DNA from: Harmothoe impar
Lineage: Eukaryota > Annelida > Polychaeta > Phyllodocida > Polynoidae
Assembly (NCBI GenBank): GCA_947462335.1
Contig: OX381718.1
Span: 40,392,976 to 40,456,975, forward strand
Direction: 5' to 3'
Length of the DNA: 64,000 bases
A program made the position numbers and the translations under genes. The notes beneath the pieces were generated by a model. The model searched no databases. It was not told the origin of the DNA and saw only the letters and a program-made list of their open reading frames with translations. Each line of letters opens with the position of its first letter. Position 1 is the stretch's first letter. Shown one piece after another: positions 44,921 through 55,000 of this stretch.

Positions 44921-47909
44921 TCAAATGTATATCTAGCAAATTATAACATTTCATGTATTTTACATTAAAGATACTCTGGTGCAAGAGTATTAAGACAATG
45001 ATGACGGAGGAATACTATGATAAGAATATCAAGTCATAAGCCCATACTACAGAATAACAACAATTGGTACAAGATCCTATACAACAACTCATTTGTACGG
45101 TCAACTTTCTACATTACGGCCACCCTTGGGACTTATAAATGAGAAATGGCAACATTAGCGAGGTGGCTGCATTAGAGGCAGTCAATTGTTTAAAATTATA
45201 ACACTGCCCCCTCCTCCAACCACCAGTATCCTGTATGTACTGCTACTATCCCAGGCAACCTCTCAGAATCTTTGGGCCCTGGATAAAAGGGGCATGCAGA
45301 ATTTAGAACTATAGTTGTCCACCCCCATTGTTTCATTAGGTCATATTTCTATCCATGTGTGTGCCGAGTAGCTGTCAGGCAAGGGGTTGGGAGTGGAGTG
45401 GTTATGGCTATAGGTAAGATGTGAAAGCTACAACTAGTGGTATTCCCGGGATATACCCCAGTCTGGCTTTCCACTGACACCTTCCACTCAGCTTCTCTTG
45501 CATCCTTCCAGTGCTACATGTATTGCTTACTGTCAAATAAAAACACAAAGATTGCACCAGGGGAATACATTCTACAGCATCTCTCAAACCCATAACAATA
45601 CAATTGAATAGGTATGAGGCCCCAGTAGGATATACAAATGTATTAAATTTGAAGTATAAGGTATTGGGGGGGGGGGGCAGAGAGAAGGGGAATTGATTGG
45701 ATTTCAAGTTGATTTTCAGTACACCCAATTGTGACAACTCTTGGAGTGTTAAAATGGCCATATTAGAGAGTATAAAAAACGGGACTGGAAAATGAGTGGC
45801 CGCAAGGGGGGGGGGTGACCAGATTAAAGGGGTTGCCATATTAGAGGGAGTTAATTACATCAAAATAATGGGGAAAATGGTAGGAGCTTTGGAAAAATGG
45901 CCATAATGATGAGGCATTAGAGGTGTGGCCCCTAGGAGGGAGTTGACTGTATCTGTAAACTATGTCCCTTACTGACGGATCAAAACTATATATAATACAG
46001 CACAAAGATTATGCAAATACTGTGTATGCTTTCTCCTTTTATATAATTAGGGACTATCCTGGACAGATTCAGTACATTTGTTAAAGCATTCTTCTGTGAT
46101 GGAACAGCAGGAACATATTCATTGCATTGCAGGAGATCCCAGTTTGGGTGCAAGTACAATTGTTGTTGTAAGTCTTGTCTATCACTAGACTCACAATCCA
46201 GACAATGCATTTTCTCTATAGAGCATGGCCCATGAAATGTACTGAGAATACATCTTCTCCCTCTAACATGCTGCTCAAAGCTGGCCTCAGCTTTTAGCAA
46301 AGGCAACATCCCCTGTAGAGATAATTCTGAATCCAAGAACAGTCAGGCACTTATGATAGGTGTGGAGATCTTTGATTGTTTTAACAGTTCCTGTCTCCAG
46401 CCACAACTCAATATTTACAAACTTTGCAAATATTGGGACATAATGATGCTTCCTCTCATATTGTTTTCTATTAAGAACTTCACAGCAGCATGCTCCAACC
46501 TTTAACAATAGTGACTTCCCCAATAACTACTCCAAGGCAATATATGGCTGTATCATCCTCCTGTAGTTGTTATGGTAGTTCCCTTCCCTGGTATCATATT
46601 ATTAGGAAAGAAAGACATGTTTTTGGGAGGTTGTAAATCTACATGGAGGCAGTAGAGATGAGTAGAAGATGTTTGTGCAAGGTTATGCACATATCTGGAG
46701 GCAACAGAAGATGTATCTGGGAGGTTATCTGGGTTATGAATCTGTAGACCATCAAAACCTAATGAGAATGCCAGTACAGTCTACAGTTACAGAAAAAGGG
46801 TTATGTTATGTGATGTTAGCTTTCCCTGACAGGCAGTGGCTGTTGTCACTCCTCCACATTGCTCCCCTCCTCCTCCCTGATATAAGTAGAGGTTTGGGGT
46901 TCTCTAGTAAGAGTGTACAGGGGACCTGCACAGGACACATATGCCTGTAGAGGAACTTAGATATCAGGTATTTATGATCCTAACTGAGAAGTTAGTATCA
47001 TATGTACAGCTATGGATATATCAACAAGGATAAACATATAACATCGCTGTGTATACACCATAGCACTAATCATACCATGTCTGTGGGAGGCCATGTTGGG
47101 AGATTTTAGATGTAGAGCAAGCAGGCAATGAGGTGAGTAGAAATCTCCTACTCACCCTACAGAAGGGGAGGCAGAAGGGGCAGTTCAGAAGATAGGACAT
47201 GACACTGGGAGGTTGTTCACCAAAGGCAAGCACTAGAGGTGAGTAAGAGTATATGATTCTGTCTCTTGGAGGATTTACAAGGTGAAGTAGACAGCATGAG
47301 TAAGTAATATGATGGGACTTGGCTTTGAGGGTAATTATTTAGCCCTTTAAGGACAACATAATGCCTTAATGCATCATGCGCTTGGTCATCATGATGTATG
47401 AATGCAGCCCTGGCAAGTAACTCACCAGTGCTGCAAGCATCAACCTGCCCCTACAGAGTTCTGACACCCCTGAAGGGTCGGCATGATGCACCAATGCAGC
47501 ACCAGTAAGTTAATCGCCAGGGTTGCATTGGTGCATCATGACAACAAATGTCATCTTTTAGTGACATCCACTCTTAAAGGGTGAAAGAAGAAGGTAGAAC
47601 TGCAGGAGAGGTCTCTGAAGGTGAACAATATGAACAATTAGATGGATCATGAGAAGCACAGTGAGAGGTACTCTGGCTTGGTAGTCCAGTTTTCTGATAT
47701 GTTCACTATCTGTCATGATACTGGTGTTCAGCCAGGGACGTATTGGGGTGGGAATAACATGGATATGACAGGCACCAATCTGGACCTGATTATTGTCCAA
47801 TAAACATGAGGTTTCTTGAGAAAGAGAATGTCTGCTGCTAGGCAATTTCTGCAAAATTTAAGTATTATGACTAGAAGATCCTGAAACAACTTGATAGATA
47901 TGAATTAAT
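44921..47909. other. Interior of the long-TIR element
   Basis: No protein domain recognised; the longest open frames (143 and 116 codons on the minus strand) show no family features. It holds G homopolymers (45666-45676, 45806-45816) and double-hairpin copy 18. Confidence 0.6.
47343..47581. mobile_element. TTAA-flanked double-hairpin repeat, copy 18, nested in the long-TIR element
   Basis: The left terminus CCCTTTAAGGAC follows TTAG, and the right terminus CTCTTAAAGGG is followed by TGAA. In the second arm GCACCAATGCAGC faces GTTGCATTGGTGC. Both sides differ from the family sequence at the same two stem positions, so pairing is retained. Confidence 0.85.
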
Positions 47910-48653
47910 TGTCTTTGTATCATCTGTTACACTACCATGCATATTTACTATGGTTGCTATGCAAAATAGATATGGTTGCTATGCAAGAGTAGCAAACTGA
48001 GGATATTGCTAGGCAACCATTGGGCACACAGAAAAACTATTGTTGTTAAAGGATTCCTTGAACCCATATAATGGGGGATTGGTATCATTAGAATTCCGAT
48101 ACCTCTATTTCCTGTGAAGCTACAGCCCATTAACTATATTTGATAGGGTATTCGTATTTGTTTACATAGAAATGGCATCAACTGAAATTTACATTAGAAC
48201 AGTGTTGTACTGTATTATTCAGAACCTTTCAAAGCATGAATTCCAGTAGTGAAACTAAAATGATCATGGAATTCCTCTGGGATTATAATTGACCAATAAT
48301 CTAATCTCCGATCAGGTGGATTGCTATGAAAAACAGCCGTTGCTAGGCAACCAATTGTCCTAGCAATGAGATAATAGCACCAATGGATTCCTTGGGTCTG
48401 ATTTAGGGGGGGTAGGTATCATTGAAATATTCCTACAGTCAATATTCATGTCAGGAGAAGTCAATTTGTCTACTTTCTGAGATCCCAGAAAAAGAGCCTG
48501 GATTTGATAATTTAGTTGTAAAAAAGCGTTAATTCTGCAAAAACGGCACATGAATTTGGTAACACAAGTTCACTTTTCTGTATCCAGAGACATTCCCAAA
48601 CACAAAAAAAAAGTTTTTAGCCATCAGTATTTCCGTGCATTAAGTCACTCCTG
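47910..48653 (-). repeat. Long terminal inverted repeat, right arm
   Basis: Inverse complement of 44194-44920 with scattered differences and indels. It contains GTTGCTAGGCAAC at 48339-48351 and further TTGCTATGCAA motifs near 47955-47990. Confidence 0.8.
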
Positions 48654-48751
48654 AGGGCCCCCCTCGCTGCTCCCCTATAATGAGCAATCAATGTTTCTGA
48701 CCTGCCCATGGAAACAAGGGAACATAGTTTAATATTTATATAGAAAATATA

Positions 48752-48755
48752 CAAG
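48752..48755. repeat. Target-site duplication, left (CAAG)
   Basis: CAAG abuts the 5' LTR and recurs at 61462-61465 after the 3' LTR. The match extends to TACAAG if the terminal CA of the LTR is excluded, so TSD length is 4-6 bp. Confidence 0.7.
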
Positions 48756-49192
48756 TGTAGGGGCTAGGGTTATACGGGTATGTTATATGACGAGTGCTGT
48801 TGGATGTTGTGTTGCGAGCTCAGTCCGAACCCTTCAGTCCGACGGTAGGTGGCAGCACCTACCCCGGGCTTGGGGTATGGACAAAGGTCGCTATAGGCTT
48901 CCGGTCTGCGTGTGCGCGCGCAGGCTGGCTGCCTATATATACCCAGCATCTGGCGGTACTCGTCGGTTACTCTGAGCCACGCTGGTAAGGAGACCCCGTG
49001 ATCATTACGGCTGATTCGCCTACTGACCCGTTCCGAACTCTATAGGGAGTTCGCACACATAGATACTGCTTGTCTAGGTTTTCTGAATAAACCCGATTTG
49101 CAACCTGTAACACTTGATCCGAACTGTGTCGACTTTGTTCTTTAATTGATACTCTACCAATATCATAAAGAGACAAAGTATCGTTTATTACA
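48756..49192 (+). repeat. 5' LTR
   Basis: 437 bp, TGT...ACA. It contains a perfect stem-loop GGTAGGTGGCAGCACCTACC (48845-48864), a TATATATA box at 48933-48941 that sets a likely transcription start near 48965, and AATAAA at 49086-49091. It differs from the 3' LTR at 48884 (A here, G there) and 49191 (C here, T there). Confidence 0.95.
48933..48941 (+). promoter_or_regulatory. LTR TATA box
   Basis: TATATATAC in the 5' LTR, with about 30 nt to a probable start near 48965. The identical copy in the 3' LTR is at about 61202-61210. Confidence 0.6.
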
Positions 49193-49193
49193 C

Positions 49194-49208
49194 TGGTGCC
49201 GTGACCAG
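49194..49208 (+). other. Primer-binding site
   Basis: TGGTGCCGTGACCAG starts one base after the LTR. TGG complements the CCA end of a tRNA, as in most LTR retroelements. I do not assign the tRNA. Confidence 0.75.
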
Positions 49209-49282
49209 TTCTGAGTGAAACGCAGGTTAGCCTGTGCAGTAGCGCAGACCTCCTGCTCTGGACGGAGCAGCGAGGTCTCCCG

Positions 49283-49315
49283 ATGAGGCGCCAGCCTTAT
49301 CACCGGAGGGGTTAG
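49283..49315 (+). CDS. uORF1 in the gag leader (10 codons)
   Basis: This holds the first ATG downstream of the predicted transcription start. It ends at TAG (49313-49315), immediately followed by the ATG of uORF2. The product is unlikely to matter; its position suggests control of ribosome flow to gag. Confidence 0.4.
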   Translation: MRRQPYHRRG

Positions 49316-49402
49316 ATGCCGTCAAGGAGGCAGATACCCGCAGGAGTGCGAATGTTCCATCCAGAACAAGCGCATTTTTGGGATACAAAGGTCCCGAAAT
49401 AA
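49316..49402 (+). CDS. uORF2 in the gag leader (28 codons)
   Basis: It starts directly after the uORF1 stop. Its TAA (49400-49402) overlaps the gag ATG as TAATG, a classic termination-reinitiation arrangement. No domain is recognised. Confidence 0.4.
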   Translation: MPSRRQIPAGVRMFHPEQAHFWDTKVPK

Positions 49403-51975
49403 TGAATTGCTCATTAGATGAAATGAGCCTGTCAATGTTCAACGTTGGTGGGTCAAGATCAGCCGCTCCGAATCCACGGAGGGCTACCATCTTGGAGGAA
49501 CGTCGTTTCGACGACATGAGAGAGGCCAGAATACAGGAGCGTGTGCAAATGGCCCAAATGGAGTTGTTGACCATTCAGAAACAGTCGAATGAATGGAAAA
49601 GCAGTCTGATTGCATTGGAAGGTGCAGTCACACATAGAGCTTCCAAAATCAAGGAGAAAGACGCAAGGCTTTCAACTTTGTTGGAGGAGAACGAGAAGCT
49701 GGTGCAATCCCTTAGCAGGGTTCGAGTGGAGTTCGATCAGAAACAGGCTGATCTACAGGGACTCCGTTCCGACTTTGTTCAGGCAAACACTGAGCTGAAT
49801 CAGATTTGTGCGGCCCGAGATGCCGTCATCCATGAAGCAGAGGAGACCCGATCAGAACTTGTTCGGGACACTGAAGACTTACGGGAGGCTCGCCGAAGTC
49901 TAGTGTCAGAATGTGACATTCTGAAGGCAAAAAGAAGTTCTTTGGAGCAGTTTTTGTCAGAGACTAGGGAGAGTATACAGGATAGCAGTACCTCGTACGC
50001 TTCCGCGGATAATGACAGTCCGAAAGGTCCTCATTACAGGAGTTTTACAGACACCCCAAATCTTCCTATGGGACGTGGGATGACTGTAGAAGGTGCCTTG
50101 TCTACTTCAACGCCAGGACGACCACTAAAAGTTGGCCGGGCAAGGGGTAGAGGTAGGGCGAGTGATTACTCACCTAGGGTGGGTATCAGTGGTATCCGTC
50201 CAATTCCGAAGCAGGTCTTTTCGGCTCCGACATGTGTAAACACAGCGGGCAGGGGAAGGTCATTATCGGAGTTGGTGCGGAGTCCACGTTCTCAGTTGAA
50301 ACTGGATGAGCAGCAACTGGATTCGGAACGCTTGAAGAAAGCATCCGAACAAGATAAGGCGGCCAAGACCGACTTAACTCCCTCGAGTTTGTCGCAATGG
50401 CGAGAATGCCAAGCAAACATACTGTTCCATGAACAGAAAAACTTGGAATTGGAGAGGCGAGATGTGTATCGCAAACAGCAGGCTGCTCTTGAGCAGCAAC
50501 AAGAACGCATGAAGGAAAATGCAGCCCTCGCTGAGGAATTAGCAGAGCAGGAGGCGGCGGTTTTGAGAGCTCGACAAGAAGGGCTCCGAGCGGCCGGTGA
50601 AGCTGCGAAAGCTAAATTGGCGGAGGCACAGCAAGAGGAGGAGGCTGAGAGACAGGCCAAGGAACTGGAAAAAGAGAAAGCGGCGCATCAGCGATTGCTT
50701 GCTCTGGCCCAGCAGTGTCAGTATATGACTGACCAGGAGAAAAATTGGTGGTTCAGTCAAGGTGTGGACCCCACTAAGGATTTGGTGTCGTATGGTACCT
50801 ACCAGACCTATCTGGAGAGACAGAATAACTTGCCTACCAGAGGCGCTACTCCGGGGACGACTCCGGGCGCAAAGAGTCCGAGGAGGGCTCCAAGGAGAAC
50901 AATTCTGAGTACAGAGTTGCAAGAGTTGTACGATACAAACCCAGCAATAGCTGGGATCGGATTGCACAACGTGGGTACAGAAAAGGACGCCTCGGCTTCC
51001 ATTTCTAAATGCCTGGCGATAACCTCTAAAATTAGGGGGTCATCCAACGCTGCTAGACGCATTGCTAGCGAGCCTTTTCCCTACTGGCAGAAAAACTCTT
51101 GGGAAGATTGGTTGGGAGCCACCGTTGAGGACATCAACCTCAGTGGGTGGGATCAACAGGATGCAATTCCGTACGTCTGTAAGGGATTGCGCTTGGGGGA
51201 TGGCCTGATGGCCGTGGAGCAGTGGAAAGATGAATGCGGACCCCGCGGCACTTTCAAACAACTGGTAGAGATCGGAACTATCCTATACGGAGACTCCGCT
51301 CGGATTGACCCGATGGTCGCTTTTAAGAAGCGAGTGCAAGGCAAGAACGAGGCCCCGAGGGTTTTCGGACTTGCACTGATGAGACTCCTGAAGAAGGTAC
51401 ATCCAGCTTCAGGAATCCATGATGCCTTATTCTCTAAGGAATTGTTCTCTCAGTTTGTTGCTGGACTGAGGGACCCAGAAATACAACATGTGGTGTATGA
51501 TACCTGGAGAGCAGATACGTCACTAGATGACCTTTTTAAGGCCATCGACATACATGCTCTCAAGAAGTCACTGTTAGGGGACCGGGTGCCCACCCGGGCC
51601 TCGGCCATTATAGAGTGTTCTCCGGAGCAGTCTGATGGTTCGGGCAGTGAGGAAGAGGGAGCGATAGCTTCTGCAGCTCAGTTTAAGAGGAATGGAAATT
51701 CCTCTAAAACGCCGTGGAAAAATAGGAAGCCGGAAGGGGGTGGAAACCCTCCTCCGAAGAAGGAATCATCGGACCCAAAAGCTCCGATAATGGACGCAGC
51801 GTTTTTCACATCGCTGTTTGAGAAGATGACGACTTCCATTCAGGGGGCTACACAGCCCAACCGGAGGAAGATCAATCGGCGGACCGCCAAGTGCTATAGG
51901 TGCCTGGAGATCGGTCACTTTGCTGCGGAGTGTACGGCTCCGACTCCGAAAGTTCCCGGAAAGGAGGGAAACTAG
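49402..51975 (+). CDS. Gag polyprotein of the gypsy element
   Basis: 857 residues from the ATG at 49402; the frame has no earlier ATG. It forms the particle that packages element RNA. Residues about 35-185 are a long charged coiled coil, followed by a Ser/Gly/Arg-rich linker. A second, Ala/Glu/Gln-rich coiled coil lies at about 300-440. A Trp-containing helical capsid-type region spans about 545-740 (FPYWQKNSWEDW onwards), then a basic linker and one zinc knuckle CYRCLEIGHFAAEC (CX2CX4HX4C, residues about 831-844). It is unusually long for a gypsy Gag. The last sense codons are GGA AAC, then UAG, inside the frameshift heptamer. Confidence 0.93.
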   Translation: MNCSLDEMSLSMFNVGGSRSAAPNPRRATILEERRFDDMREARIQERVQMAQMELLTIQKQSNEWKSSLIALEGAVTHRASKIKEKDARLSTLLEENEKLVQSLSRVRVEFDQKQADLQGLRSDFVQANTELNQICAARDAVIHEAEETRSELVRDTEDLREARRSLVSECDILKAKRSSLEQFLSETRESIQDSSTSYASADNDSPKGPHYRSFTDTPNLPMGRGMTVEGALSTSTPGRPLKVGRARGRGRASDYSPRVGISGIRPIPKQVFSAPTCVNTAGRGRSLSELVRSPRSQLKLDEQQLDSERLKKASEQDKAAKTDLTPSSLSQWRECQANILFHEQKNLELERRDVYRKQQAALEQQQERMKENAALAEELAEQEAAVLRARQEGLRAAGEAAKAKLAEAQQEEEAERQAKELEKEKAAHQRLLALAQQCQYMTDQEKNWWFSQGVDPTKDLVSYGTYQTYLERQNNLPTRGATPGTTPGAKSPRRAPRRTILSTELQELYDTNPAIAGIGLHNVGTEKDASASISKCLAITSKIRGSSNAARRIASEPFPYWQKNSWEDWLGATVEDINLSGWDQQDAIPYVCKGLRLGDGLMAVEQWKDECGPRGTFKQLVEIGTILYGDSARIDPMVAFKKRVQGKNEAPRVFGLALMRLLKKVHPASGIHDALFSKELFSQFVAGLRDPEIQHVVYDTWRADTSLDDLFKAIDIHALKKSLLGDRVPTRASAIIECSPEQSDGSGSEEEGAIASAAQFKRNGNSSKTPWKNRKPEGGGNPPPKKESSDPKAPIMDAAFFTSLFEKMTTSIQGATQPNRRKINRRTAKCYRCLEIGHFAAECTAPTPKVPGKEGN

Positions 51976-52009
51976 AGGGGGTGGTCCGAGAAGGCGAGCG
52001 GACGACCCC
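51966..52009 (+). promoter_or_regulatory. -1 programmed frameshift signal at the gag/pol junction
   Basis: The slippery heptamer G GGA AAC (51966-51972) sits in the gag frame in the required X XXY YYZ register, directly before the gag UAG (51973-51975). After a 5-nt spacer an 11-pair stem follows: 51978-51988 with 51999-52009, one G-G mismatch, 10-nt loop 51989-51998, mostly G-C pairs. Pol is in the -1 frame, so slippage here yields Gag-Pol. GGGAAAC is a known functional heptamer in other retroelements. Confidence 0.85.
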
Positions 52010-55000
52010 TGGATATGATGTACGCCAACATACCAGAGAGGTAGAGCCTAGTGAAATTCCGAAGGCAGGAAGGGAATCAGGGGTGGCTTCAGGCTTGAGG
52101 GGCTCGGATGCCGGCCTGGTTAACATTCCAGTCCAACAGTTGCCCGGCAATGAGGCAGGGAGGCCCATTACGGATAGGAACGAGGAAGTTGCGGCTGTCA
52201 CAGACACCGTGTGGGTAGGGAGTACCCAGCTTTCCCCGGATCATCCATGTTTCGACCATTTGAAGAAACATGGCCTTGATTTGGCTGCTCCGAAGGATTT
52301 TAAACGCTTTACTGTAAACCCGTCTCCGCTGGGGGGGAGGCGGTGGTATGTGTCTGTTACTGTGGCCGGTAGAGCGGGCGAATTTTTAGTAGATACGGGA
52401 GCTAGCCACTCCTTTATCTCCTCTAACTTCTATGCTCTTATGCCGGATAGTCGTGATAACTTCAAAACGAGGGTAAACGCCTGTTCGGCCGATGGGTCAA
52501 GTATGCAGACGTATGGGCGCGCGTTCATACCGCTCCGAATTGGAGGGAAGGAGTATGTGGCTTCTCCCACCATTGCGGATATTGCAGACGACGGTATACT
52601 CGGATTGGATTTTTCGGCGTTGTATGACGCGGTCCTGAATCCGGGTACAGGGGTACTCCTGATAGAGCACCCGTACCGTGCGGTAGAGCAATGTGTGCTC
52701 CGACAAGTGTCGACAGTGGCAACGGTGGTCCAAACTGTAAACATTCCTCCCGGACAGACGTGTGACGTGCTGGTCCGAAGCAAGGGGCTTAGGAGAGAGG
52801 AAGAGGCAGTTGTGGAGCCGGATGTGGCCATGTTGGGTAGTATCGGTTTGACGGGCATGGACACCCTAGTGGGTGATGGTGCTTGGACCGTAGTGCCGGT
52901 TTCTAACCCCGGGTTGGAACCGAAGTATCTAAGGAAAGATACAATACTGGGGAAGGTGTTCACCAGTGAGGCAGTGATGCCTGCTGGACAGGTGAGCATG
53001 AAGGGTGACCCTTCTCCGACCGCTCTGAGTGAGGGACTTGAGAAAATGATCTCCGAAACGGATTTGACGGATCGGAGGGATCTCGACTCCCTAAGGAGGC
53101 TGGTAGTGAAGTATCAGGATGCATGGCAGGTGGAGGGGGAGCCTTTGGGCCGAACCGACAAAGTGTTGCATTCTATCAATACGGGTGATGCACAGCCTTT
53201 CAAGATGCCTTACCGACGCTTGCCTTTGGGTAAGAAAGCGGTGGTAGAGGAACAAGTGAAGACCATGTTGGAACAGAAGGGGATCGTGCCTAGCACTAGC
53301 CCCTGGTCCAGCCCTGTCCAGATGGTTACTAAGAAGGACGGGTCTATCCGATTTTGTATCGACTATAGGCGCCTGAATGGGGTAACCAAGAAAAATGCAT
53401 ATCCTCTCCCCCGGATTGATGAGACTCTGGACTCTTTGGGTGGGAACCAATGGTTCTGCACCCTTGATTTGCAGTCCGGATATTGGCAGATCGGGATGAA
53501 GGAGGAGGATAAAGAGAAAACGGCTTTTACAAGTCACATTGGACTGTATCAGTTTGAGCTGATGCCCTTCGGGTTGTGCAACGCCCCGGCCACTTTTGAG
53601 GCTATGATGGAAACTCTTCTGAGTGATCTGTTGTGGCGCAAATGTTTGGTATACTTGGATGATGTCATTGTCTTTGGCAAGACTTTTGAAGAGTGTGCGT
53701 TGAACCTCGGAGAGGTTTTGGAACGAATTCGGTCCAATGGCTTGACATTAAAGCCGAAGAAATGTGAACTTTTTCGGAAGTCCATGGTCTATTTGGGCCG
53801 GATCATCTCCACCGAGGGTGTGCAGGCTGATCCGGCTAAATTGGAGACTGTGGAGACTTGGGAAGTTCCAAAAGGACCAAAGGATATCAGATCCTTTTTA
53901 GGGTTCTGTTCCTATTACAGGGACTTCATCCCCGGATTCTCTAGGGTGTCTCAGCCATTACAACGGTTGAGCCATTGGACTCCGGGGAGAAAAAAAGAAC
54001 CCTTCCCATGGGGGATGGAACAGAATGAAGCCTTCAAAGAGATTAAGGCGTTGTTCCGAACCACCCCGGTGCTGAGATACCCTACGGAGAAGGGGCATTT
54101 CATCCTTGACACTGATGCGAGCAATGAGAGCATCGGGGCCGCATTGTCCCAAATCCAGGACGGAGTAGAGGTCCCGCTGGCGTTCGCTAGTAACAGTATG
54201 AACAAGGCACAGAGAAATTATTGTACTACCAAGCGAGAGCTGCTCGCAGTAGTGGTGTACACGAAGAAGTTTCGGCACTTCTTATATGGAGGAAATTTCA
54301 CACTCCGTACCGATCATTCGGCCTTGAGGTGGCTCCTTAATTTTAAGGACGCCGAGGGAATGATTGGTCGGTGGTTGAATCACCTCAGCGAGTTCGGACT
54401 GGAAAACTCTCATATCCAGCACCGAGCAGGCACGAAGCATATTAATGCTGACTGCCTGAGTAGACGTCCGGTACGCCGTTGTGTGCGTCCGGAGTGTGGG
54501 GATTGTGGTGCTCACAATGCTGTGGTAGCGAGTGTGCGTTTGCCTTATGATGGGTTGTTGCAAAACCTGTTGGATTGGTCCACCGACACTATAAGGACGT
54601 ACCAGATGGCCGATCCTACCATAGCACGACTGAGGGAGCTTGTCCCTACTGGGGTCTGTCCAGTGAGACCCGAAATATCACTGGAAAATCGTGAAATGCG
54701 ACGTTTCTTGGCTCAGTTCCACGAACTGGAGGTCCGAGACTCGTTGTTGTGCAGGTGGAAGACTTGTCCCGGAAAGCGGAGGGTGTTACAAATGGTAATC
54801 CCTGCTGCTATGAGGAAAGACATCCTGTACTACTGCCACGGCCATTCCACTAGTGGGCATTTCGGAAAGAAACGCTCGTTGGAAAGGCTGAGTCGGAGAT
54901 ACTACTGGCCCGGCATGTCAGGCGACCTTTTAAGGTGGATCGAGACCTGTCCGGCCTGTTGTTTAGGCAAACCTGGTCCTGGATTAGGAAAATTGCCACT

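Larger units (their letters stand above)
44194..48653. mobile_element. 4.46-kb element with about 730-bp terminal inverted repeats, non-autonomous
   Basis: The outer sequences at 44194-44920 and 48653-47910 are long, imperfect inverse complements. They start AGGAGT, then TTAATGCA(T/C)GGAAATACTG, then TGGCTAAAAAC. The roughly 3-kb centre (44921-47909) has no recognisable protein and itself contains a double-hairpin repeat. I cannot assign a superfamily: TTAA next to the conserved termini is suggestive, but no clean target duplication is seen. Fold-back elements with very long inverted repeats are known in marine invertebrates. Divergence between the arms indicates an older insertion than the neighbouring LTR element. 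Confidence 0.75.

Noticed and set aside
48787..48988. ORFs of 62-64 codons within the 5' LTR (and the equivalent 64- and 85-codon ORFs at the 3' LTR)
   Set aside because: They lie largely upstream of the predicted transcription start in LTR sequence and have no coding features.
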